Both the position numbers and the translations under genes were made by a program. The notes under the pieces were generated by a model that saw only the letters and a list, made by a program, of their open reading frames with translations, ran no database searches and was not told the DNA's origin. From Kalmanozyma brasiliensis GHG001 (taxonomy: Eukaryota; Basidiomycota; Ustilaginomycetes; Ustilaginales), in NCBI RefSeq assembly GCF_000497045.1, contig NW_015961949.1:62001-126000 (forward strand): a DNA stretch of 64,000 bases, written 5' to 3'. Shown one piece after another: positions 18,919 through 26,695 of the stretch (its first letter is position 1; each line of letters begins with the position of its first letter).

Positions 18919-20715
18919 CTAGGCAAATCCGAAGCCTTCACCACCTTCGTTCATGGCGAGCAGGAGCGACGAACGCAGCTTCTCGTACGACTCGTACTGC
19001 GGCAGATCGAGCTGGTTGAAGCATGTGTGCGCGGCCGGCAGTCGGTCCGCTCCGTAGGCCTTGTGGATGTTGAACCTCTGGGTGCCCTGCACGCCTTGGA
19101 GGTGGGCGAAGCCTTCGAGCGGCACTTTGCTGGTGCCCGTGATGAATTGGAGCAATTTGGCCTTCTCGGTCTGGTCGAAAGATCGGACGGCACGCCACCA
19201 CCACTGAATGACGGCATCGCCAGAGCTGTAGCCATGCAACTCGGTGTTGTTCTTCCATGCGTCGACATCGATGTCTGGCAAACCTGAAATAAGAAGCTCG
19301 AGCTCCTGCTCTGAGAAGATGCGGATGAGGTCGGACGGGATGATTTCGTTGAAGCCGCCGAGGAAGGCCTCGATCTGGGACTTGATGGACTTTGTGAGCC
19401 TCTGTTCGGTGACAAGCCGCACATACTCCTGCTTATTGGCCTCGGTGACCGCAATCGACGCGCCGTTAGGCTGCAGTTCGACGATCTTGGTCTCTCCAAA
19501 CTCTTCATCATCGACGCTGAAGGTGAGATCGAGAATGTCTGTAATGTCGTTGTTGAGCATCCACTCGAGACTCTTGAAATATTCGGGGTCGATGGACTCC
19601 AAGTCTCTGTAGTCGACGGGCTTGCCGAGGATGTGCTTGTAGAAGCTGCGAGTGAAGTATGCGTCGAGCAGTCGACCGTCGTAGATGGCCTTGCCGATGA
19701 TGCGACCAACGAATTTGAAGAAGGAGAGATGATCCGGGTTGACGTACGACATGCGGTTTGGCTGGTATGTGGTGCGATCTGCCGCACAAGGTTGGAAAAG
19801 CGCATAGTCTGGGTTGAACATGGCCCTGGCCAATACCTGGAACCACTCCCTGGTAACACCTCCTGCGTCGATACCCTCCTCGTTGTTGAAGCGAACGTTC
19901 AGCTTGCCGTGCTTGACCTCCGGCCCCGACTTTCTAGAAAAGTATCGGAAACTGTCTTCGAAGACCGAGTTTCTGCGGACCGATAGCGACAAAGGTGTGT
20001 AGTGGTCGCGTCGACCCTTGTGTAGCTGCTGTGTAAAGTAGTTTTTCTTGTTATCAAAGTCAAGCACCTTCGGATTGCGGACGAGCAAAGCAAAGGAGCC
20101 GGACATGAGCGTTGGGTTCTGGCGAACCATGATGTTGAGGATCTTGCGGTGCTTCTCTGTGAAAGCGAAGAAATTGTCCTCCATGATCTCTTTTGCTGTT
20201 TTAGGACCCTGCGTTGACGAGCGGCTGTGGGCACCGAGGGTGGAGGAGCGGCTGAACGGAGGCCGAACGTCACCAGGAACGATGGGGGTTTCGCCATCTG
20301 GGCTGGTGACGTGCTGAGAGACCACCATCATGCTCTCGATCAGAGGAAGGAGGATCTGAGCCGCTCCAGGGTCGTTCTTCATTCTCGACAACACATCGCT
20401 GAGCTTGGACCACAAAGGGTCGAATTCGAACGACTCGTAGATCTTCGCGAGTTTGGCCTCGTCTTCTTCCCGTCGCTTCTTCTGCTTCTCGAGATGGGTC
20501 TGATCTGATGGTCGGGAGCGACTCGATGAACTGTGACGGAAGTCGGCGCGAGGGTCGCCGGGATAGGGCATGCTCATGAAAGTGCGGATCATCTCGGGGG
20601 TCGGGTCGACGCCGAGTTCGCGCTGCATGGCTCTTGCTTCTGCGCGCAGAGGAGCGCCTGTGCTATCGAGGGCGATGACTCTTGTGAGGGAGTACGGGTC
20701 GAATGGATCCGTCAT
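18919..20715 (-). CDS. HECT E3 ubiquitin ligase, Tom1/HUWE1-type C-terminal module
   Basis: A 598-residue product whose HECT domain (last ~370 residues) closely resembles the end of Tom1/HUWE1. Signatures are IQWWWRAVRSFDQ, FITGTSKVPLEGF, RLPAAHTCFNQLDLP with catalytic Cys near 565, and a C-terminal EGFGFA. The E3 accepts ubiquitin on this Cys and passes it to substrates. Known Tom1/HUWE1 proteins exceed 3,000 residues with armadillo-like repeats. Here the frame begins just ahead of the HECT domain (start MTDPFDPY at 20715; an in-frame ATG exists at 20796), and only 713 bases separate it from the next gene, so the long N-terminal part cannot be here. A polypyrimidine-CTACTGTAG acceptor-like site sits just upstream of the ATG, so a small leader intron is possible. 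Single coding exon as read. Confidence 0.85.
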   Translation of the reverse strand: MTDPFDPYSLTRVIALDSTGAPLRAEARAMQRELGVDPTPEMIRTFMSMPYPGDPRADFRHSSSSRSRPSDQTHLEKQKKRREEDEAKLAKIYESFEFDPLWSKLSDVLSRMKNDPGAAQILLPLIESMMVVSQHVTSPDGETPIVPGDVRPPFSRSSTLGAHSRSSTQGPKTAKEIMEDNFFAFTEKHRKILNIMVRQNPTLMSGSFALLVRNPKVLDFDNKKNYFTQQLHKGRRDHYTPLSLSVRRNSVFEDSFRYFSRKSGPEVKHGKLNVRFNNEEGIDAGGVTREWFQVLARAMFNPDYALFQPCAADRTTYQPNRMSYVNPDHLSFFKFVGRIIGKAIYDGRLLDAYFTRSFYKHILGKPVDYRDLESIDPEYFKSLEWMLNNDITDILDLTFSVDDEEFGETKIVELQPNGASIAVTEANKQEYVRLVTEQRLTKSIKSQIEAFLGGFNEIIPSDLIRIFSEQELELLISGLPDIDVDAWKNNTELHGYSSGDAVIQWWWRAVRSFDQTEKAKLLQFITGTSKVPLEGFAHLQGVQGTQRFNIHKAYGADRLPAAHTCFNQLDLPQYESYEKLRSSLLLAMNEGGEGFGFA

Positions 20716-21428
20716 GGCTACTGATCTGGACCGTCTACAGTAGAAAAATGCTCGCGCTCGTGTTTCGCGGCTGCAAACGGACTGCCGTATCCGCACTATT
20801 TCGATGGAGTGCGCTCTGTGCTGGCGAGTGGATGATCGCGCGGCTGTTCCTTATAAACGTCGTTGCTGCTGGCAGTGTAATTATACCGATGAAGAGGCTG
20901 AGTCCGTGACTGTTCCGAGCAAACTTGCGCTGAAGCGAGAGATGTGATGCGCTCGAGCAGAGGCCTGTCGCTCTTCCGCGCTTACACTAGGGCGGCAGGC
21001 AGATGCGAAGTGAGGCGTGTGAACCTTGCTGACAAGGTTGCAGCGTGATCTTGGTGATGGTCGGCGGGCAGGATGTGTGATTTTCGATTGAATGCCAAAA
21101 TCGAGCTTCCAACACATCGGAGAGGGTGCCGAACGAACCCTTTTTCTGAAGCGAGTCGAAAGTGGAGCGAGCCAGGCGGATCTCCCGATTCACCAAAAAG
21201 AGCTGGACTGGACCCTCGACGTAATTTTTTGGACTCAGCTTTCAGAAAGTCACAAAGCATGCAAAGCGTGTCGAAAGACTGCGCAGCGCACGGTGACATG
21301 GGGCCAAAGCTGAGTCGACTACCCCGCATTCTACCATCATCACCACTCCAGAGCGGATCCTCTACGACACATCACGACGATCGGCTTGCTCACAAAGGTG
21401 CCTGGTGCTCCTTGCGACAGCAGCAGAG
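20716..21428. promoter_or_regulatory. divergent promoter region between HECT E3 and E2 genes
   Basis: A 713-base region between the divergent start codons of the HECT ligase (-) and the UBE2W-type E2 (+). No other gene is supported. Shared regulation is possible but rests only on position. Confidence 0.45.
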
Positions 21429-22076
21429 ATGAGGATCGCTACTAAGCGTCTCCAGAAAGAGCTGTAAGTACTGCATCACTCTGTCGTGTTCGACCCTGCG
21501 CAGATCGACAATGCATTCATTGTGCTGACATCTTCGCACTTGCCCCCACTTCTCACAATCCCACACGACAGCTCGGAGATCAGGATCAAAGGAGCTCCAG
21601 AAGGCTGCGAGATCATCAAGGCGGAAGACTTGCAAGAGTGGCAGTTCTCCATACAAGTGCTTGGCAACAGCCTCTACCAGGATCAGAAGTTCGGCCTCCG
21701 CTTTCGCTTCTCCGACACATACCCAATGGAGAGTCCCGAAGTGGTCTTCATGACGACAGACGGCTTCCAGGCCCCTGTGGTAAGTCGCTGCCCTGCAAAA
21801 GATCCGCCGCGATTCTCCCTTGCTGACTCGACCCGTTCTACCCTTGCTTCACTTCAACAGCACCCGCACGTCTACAGCAACGGCCACATTTGTGCTTCCA
21901 TCCTCGGCAACGAATGGTCGCCCGTCCTCACAATCAGCTCGGTGCTGCTCACTCTTCAGAGCATGCTGGCAAGCTGCAAGCAGCTTCAGAGGCCGCCGGA
22001 CAACGACTCTTACGTCAAACGCGCGCCGCTCTCCCCCAAAGACAGCCGATTTGTCTATGACGACGATACAGTTTGA
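21429..22076 (+). CDS. UBE2W-type ubiquitin-conjugating enzyme E2
   Basis: E2 enzyme that carries ubiquitin as a thioester. UBE2W enzymes are known for attaching ubiquitin to protein N-termini. Exons 21429-21463, 21572-21779 and 21861-22076 join in frame to 152 residues (human UBE2W 151). The start (TKRLQKEL) matches the family N-terminal helix. The active-site segment is HPHVYSNGHIC with Cys92, followed by EWSPVLTISSVLLTLQSML and the RRPPDN-like QRPPDNDSYV. The C-terminus ends YDDDTV, near the UBE2W-specific WYHDDTC. Intron 1 (108 nt) is phase 2 and intron 2 (81 nt) is phase 0, with GTAAGT donors. Divergent from the HECT E3 and convergent with ferrochelatase (145-base gap). Confidence 0.92.
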
Positions 22077-22221
22077 GCAGATCTCATCACACACCATTCT
22101 CAGCATTTGTACAAGATCAAGGGTTCCAAACAGCATTCTCTCGACTGCGCACTGGGTGCTATTGCGTGATGAGGAGAGTTACACAACAGCAAGAGCTTGG
22201 CTTCGACACGGTCGGAGGGTG

Positions 22222-23499
22222 CTACTGGGAGGTGCGGCCGAAGAAAGCCTTCTGCTCGCCGCAAACCGAGTTGACGCAGCCGGGACAGCGCAGCAGCATC
22301 TGCTTACTAGTGAATCCCTGACTCCAGACATCCTCTCCGCGCTTCTCGCCCTGGATCTTGCTCGACGTGCCCTCGACAGCCGACAGATGCGAGGCACAGA
22401 TCTCGGCCATGGCACGGATGAAAGTAGGCTCGTCGTTGAGCGACTCGGCACGCTTGAGGGTGATGCCGTGCTCCTCAGCCTCTTCCTGCAGCTCAATGTC
22501 GATTTCGTAGAGCGTCTCGATGTGGTCGCTGGTAAAGGCAATAGGAACGGCGATGACATCCTTATGGCCTTGCTTGGCCCAGCCCTTGATGGTGTCGCTC
22601 GTCTGCGGACCAAGCCAAGCAGCAGGACCAACCTGCGACTGCCACGTCACTCGGTACGGGTTGCTCCACTTCAAGCGCGTCATGACCGCAGCGACGGTGG
22701 CGGCGACCTCGGCGGGGTAGGGGTCACCTCGACCCGAGACAATCTGCATGGGCAGCGAGTGGGCGCTGAACATGATGGGCACCTTGTTGCGCTTCTCCTC
22801 CGGATACGTGTCGAGCACAGCTTGGATGCGGTTGGTGAAGGCTTCGACGAGCAAGGGATGCGTTGGCCATCGGTCGATGAGCGACCACGAGATGTTGCCT
22901 TCTGGTGCACCGCGCTCTTTGCGCCTCTGAATCTCGCGGTAGAGCTCATTGAGGTTGCTGCCGGTGGTACTACAGCTGTACTGAGGGTACTGAGTGAAAC
23001 CGACAGCACGCGTGACGCCATCTTCGGCCATCTCGTCGAGTGCTTCCTCCGTCAACGGTCGTGCGTATCGGAAAGCGACGTACACCTTGTGTGGCGCTGT
23101 CTCTGGGTGAAGCTCGTCCAACAATTCGGTCATGGCCTTGCCCTGCGTCCTTGTCCAGCGCAAGATAGGAGACCCGCCCCCGATCTTTTCGTACTGGTTG
23201 ACGATCTTGGGCGTTCTTCTGCGGGCGATCAGAGGAGCGAGACGAGACTGCCACGGCAGCTGGATGAGCTCGCGATCGTGAAAGAGCCGTGAGAGGAAGT
23301 CGCCTACTTCCTCGGTCGTCGATGTGGACGGACCGCCCATGTTCATGAGTAGCACACCAGTCGGTGGCTTGTTCTTGGCAACCGTCGCTAGAGTACGACA
23401 CAGAGGCGAGGATCGCGCCAGTCTGACGGGAGCAATAGAGTTGGTGAGGCGCGCTCTGCTCGCAGCGGCCAGCATGCTCGTTGACGAGCTCGAGAGCAT
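22222..23499 (-). CDS. HEM15: Ferrochelatase, mitochondrial
   Basis: Inserts ferrous iron into protoporphyrin IX, the last step of haem synthesis, on the matrix side of the inner mitochondrial membrane. The 425-residue product begins with a Ser/Ala/Arg-rich presequence (about residues 1-45). The mature enzyme starts near GVLLMNMGGPS. Family motifs include QYPQYSCSTTGS, SLIDRWPTHP, MFSAHSLPM with the catalytic-region His, and FTSDHIETLYEID. The C-terminus carries C405-x2-C408-x4-C413, and Cys176 lies in the YSCSTTG loop. These are the four positions that ligate the [2Fe-2S] cluster in human ferrochelatase and that budding yeast lacks. Single exon. Confidence 0.96.
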   Translation of the reverse strand: MLSSSSTSMLAAASRARLTNSIAPVRLARSSPLCRTLATVAKNKPPTGVLLMNMGGPSTSTTEEVGDFLSRLFHDRELIQLPWQSRLAPLIARRRTPKIVNQYEKIGGGSPILRWTRTQGKAMTELLDELHPETAPHKVYVAFRYARPLTEEALDEMAEDGVTRAVGFTQYPQYSCSTTGSNLNELYREIQRRKERGAPEGNISWSLIDRWPTHPLLVEAFTNRIQAVLDTYPEEKRNKVPIMFSAHSLPMQIVSGRGDPYPAEVAATVAAVMTRLKWSNPYRVTWQSQVGPAAWLGPQTSDTIKGWAKQGHKDVIAVPIAFTSDHIETLYEIDIELQEEAEEHGITLKRAESLNDEPTFIRAMAEICASHLSAVEGTSSKIQGEKRGEDVWSQGFTSKQMLLRCPGCVNSVCGEQKAFFGRTSQ

Positions 23500-24152
23500 T
23501 GTGACGAAGTTTTGCTTTCAGCAGCGGCGAGTTAGCTTGCTGCAGCTTATTTGCGAAGGAGCGAGGTCCGAGAGAAATGTGGTGGTCCGACGAAGGGATG
23601 GAGCTGAAAGGTGGGGCCGGTGATGGGTGCACTGGAAGGTGTGGGTCGAGAAGAAAGCTTCCACAAGAGCTCAGATCAGCCAAATCACGAATTGCAGCGT
23701 CGATCCGAACCAAAAAGGCTGTCGCATCGCGTAATCTGCAGGAAATCCAAGCAGCGTCCAATCGACTAGGCTCAGTTGCAAGAGTCGATTCGGGTTTCGG
23801 ACCATGCCTGCGGTCACCTTGGTGAACGCAACGGTCCTCCCTTGCGCTTCGGGCACGCTGTCTTCTCATGCTCTACCGGCCACTAACGAGGGAGTCCAGT
23901 AGCAGATAAAACCGTCTCATGAGTAGCCAAAGAGACCGGAAAGCAGGTCAACCAGGCAACCAGACCTGCTTGATATACGCGTGTCGCACCCTCAGGAGGA
24001 CTTCCTGAGCTCTTGCACAGTCTTGCCGGCGTCGTGACAGCATGCTTTCGAAAATTTAGCGCTGGTCGGGTATTGTACAGAAGCAGAGAGCAGACAGCGA
24101 AAAAGGGCCATCGAAGACGGAGTATTGAAAGGTTGTATGGACGCGAGCGCGA
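23500..24152. other. intergenic, upstream of ferrochelatase, downstream of v-SNARE
   Basis: About 650 bases between two minus-strand genes: the ferrochelatase promoter and leader on the left, and the v-SNARE 3' flank on the right. I see no gene. Short frames on the minus strand here are consistent with untranslated leader. Confidence 0.45.
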
Positions 24153-25084
24153 TCAGTGCTTGACGACGATGGGGACTGTAGAAACGACGGAAATCGTGGG
24201 GAGTTCGAGTCAGTTTTTGAAGTTCAGCATGAAGCAAAGATGTCTCTACGAAGACTGCCTGAAAGCAATCGACTTCCGATCGATACTTACTGATAATGAC
24301 GCAAAGCAGGATGACAATGCCGACTGTTGAAGGGAAGCGGAGGAAGAACAGGTTTGACGGATAGCTTTGATCAGCGCCCTGCAGCCCGAGTAAACGGAAT
24401 TCGTCCTTTGATACTTACTGGCAATGATGACTGTAGCGGACAAAGGTCGAGCGTTTGGACGAGATGGCGGAATTGTGTGCATTCGAGATCAGCGAGAACC
24501 CCGGGTCGATAATGGGCGGAATCGCAGATCGTGCTGGCTGTAGAAAGCACTTACTTCGCATCTTCATGTCCTTCCACCACATCTGCTTGCGGACGCGGTT
24601 TGCGCCTCGTCGGAAGCCCTGAGCGGACACGGCGAGGTTGTCTGATCGAATTCGAATGATAAGTCGAAAGATGCAAATCAATAGGTGAGCGTCGCGTCCT
24701 TTCCTGATCCCTTGGGGACCCGTCGTCGTCGCGGCGAAGCGACGCCTCTTGACGCCGTGCTGATCAGCAACGTACCAGTCTTGTCCTGAAGGCTGTTGAG
24801 GTTCTCGCCACGCTCGTTGACTGTCATTGTCGTCGTTGGCAGGGTTTGCAGATTGGAGAGGAGATGAGAGTCAGCATGGATACACATCGAATGCGCACAG
24901 ATTCTTCGAAAGTGTGCTCACCCTTGTTGATGTTGTCGCGCATGATCGAGATGGTGTTGTCGATCTCGGAGTGGATACGAGCCGTCTTGGAGTTGGAAAA
25001 GTTGGCTCCACCGCCGGAAGGATCGGAGCTTGCGTTCCCCGAGGGGATGTAGGGGTCGTAGCGGCTGTCGTTCTGGGCAGACAT
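24153..25084 (-). CDS. SNC1: Synaptobrevin/Snc1-type v-SNARE (six exons)
   Basis: R-SNARE that drives fusion of secretory and endocytic vesicles with the plasma membrane. Exons in transcript order: 25084-24922, 24820-24776, 24641-24555, 24430-24419, 24323-24291 and 24175-24153. They encode 120 residues, close to yeast Snc1 (117). The SNARE motif runs from about residue 32 (TARIHSEID) through [15 protein letters not shown] to [11 protein letters not shown]. The zero-layer Arg lies in ERGE. A hydrophobic anchor follows and ends IPIVVKH, a near match to Snc1/VAMP tails. All five introns are phase 1, and internal exons are 45, 87, 12 and 33 nt, so each could be skipped without a frameshift. The 12-nt exon encodes four hydrophobic residues at the start of the anchor. 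Confidence 0.9.
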
Positions 25085-25812
25085 GTTTGCAATTGGTGCG
25101 TTGCGATGTGTGAGGGACCTGCGATGGTTTTGGTAGCTGAGAAGGGAGTGATGGTCGGCTGACTTCAAAGCGAAGTATCACTGCAGACCGTGCAGATTAA
25201 GCGCACAGCCTTGAACTGGCTTGAGATGTGTGCTTCTCGGCTGCATCACCCATTCGAAAAAGCCACACTCGGCGCCAGTCTCACAGAGTCACGCCAAGCC
25301 ACGGTCGAATCGGTGCTGGCAGAGGCAGGCAGGTTCACGCTCGCGTCGACTTGACGTTCACGCTCTTTCTACCCTTCTCCAGCCCAAGAACCCCAGAGTG
25401 ACAGTCAGCTTAGCATGTCGCCATCTGCTGCCGCAAAAAATTGGAAGTGAGAAATGCGACTAAATTAGAGGTGTCTCTCAGTTCTCAGCCCCTTTCTCCT
25501 CTTTTCCAGTCAAGGCTGACCGTGACTGGACCCGTTTCGTGCGTGTGAGTGAGCGAGTGCCCGCTTGGCACGTGCATTTTTTGCGGTTGCAGCCTCCACT
25601 CTTGGTGTTGCTTTCGATGAGGAGGCAGCAGAGCGCGAGATGATGCAAGCTGAAGCAGCAGCTCAACAGCTCGGCGCGATGCCTTTTTCATCGTGAGCGA
25701 AAGCCGTTCGGGTCAACCCGAGCAAGACACTCAACACCATCTTCCAGGTCTGCCACCATCACACCTTACAACTATATCTACTTACCACTCACCAACGAAT
25801 TCACATTTCAAC
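25085..25812. promoter_or_regulatory. divergent intergenic region v-SNARE/MAPEG
   Basis: A 728-base region between divergent starts, so it contains both promoters. No gene or clear named motif seen. Confidence 0.4.
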
Positions 25813-26495
25813 ATGCCTCTCTTCGTTCTCAGCCCCGTAAGTGATCCCATTGTCAAGACCATGACCTGCAGCAGCTCGTACTGATGTCATACTTCATTCC
25901 AAATCTGGAACGTCGCTTTCGAACATGACCCTTTCCACCGCACAGGCCTCTCTGGCGCACTCGGCCCTCTTCGCCGGCTACTACACGTACCTCTCGTCCA
26001 ACGTCATTGTCAACCGACTCAGCTCCAACATCTGGCTCGGCTCTGGCGATGCTGACAAGGTGCACGGCCCGGGCGACAAGAAGACCCAAACTCCCGACGA
26101 GCTTGCCAAGCTGCAGAAGGCCGTGCGTGCCCACGGCAACTTTGCCGAGTCGGCCCCCTTTGCCTTCTTCCTCATTTTCCTCGCTGAACTCAACGGTGCC
26201 CCCACCTCGCTCGTCCACGCCGCCTACACTACCCTCTTTGCCGCTCGTGTCGCCCACGGAAGCATCGGCATCCAGGCCGGAAACGGCGCTGCTATCGGTC
26301 GTCCCGTCGGTGCTCTCGTCACCCTCGCTGTCACTCTCGGCGCCGGCCTCTACAACGTACGTACTCGCAAGTCGTCCGGTCCACAGCCGCGTGCTGGCCA
26401 AGTCGCTGACCACCCTTGCTTCTCTTTCCATCATTTCTTGACAACAGTTGAACCTCGGTTGGGAGCCCCTCAAGTCGTTCCTCGGCTTCAAGTGA
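25813..26495 (+). CDS. MAPEG-family membrane protein
   Basis: Membrane-associated protein of the eicosanoid/glutathione metabolism (MAPEG) superfamily; small four-helix membrane proteins, some with glutathione transferase or peroxidase activity. Exons 25813-25836, 25946-26356 and 26448-26495 join in frame to 160 residues. The family motif is RAHGNFAESAPFAFFL (helix II region), preceded by a helix at ALFAGYYTYLSSNVIV and followed by hydrophobic helices at TSLVHAAYTTLFAARVAHG and GALVTLAVTLGAGLYN. The short first exon (MPLFVLSP) depends on a GTAAGT donor and a CACAG acceptor. A single-ATG alternative starting at 25925 (MTLSTAQ) would replace it. Substrate unknown. Confidence 0.85.
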
Positions 26496-26695
26496 GCTCG
26501 CCCCCTTGTGGGTCTCTGAGCTGCTCGATCCAGCTCACCTGCTACTTTGTTTGCTCACTGCGTAGACGACGGAAGAAAGAAAAAAATCAAGTTCTGTTGT
26601 ACAAATGACACGTTTACATGAGATGCTATTGCGTAAGCACCTGAGATACGTTTGGAGCAATAAGGGCTGTCGGACGCTTTGGAGACCGATCGGGA

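Noticed and set aside
21820..23292. Long plus-strand open frame (about 490 codons) running from the E2 gene through ferrochelatase
   Set aside because: It overlaps E2 exon 3 in another frame and then lies antisense to ferrochelatase. No recognisable domain.
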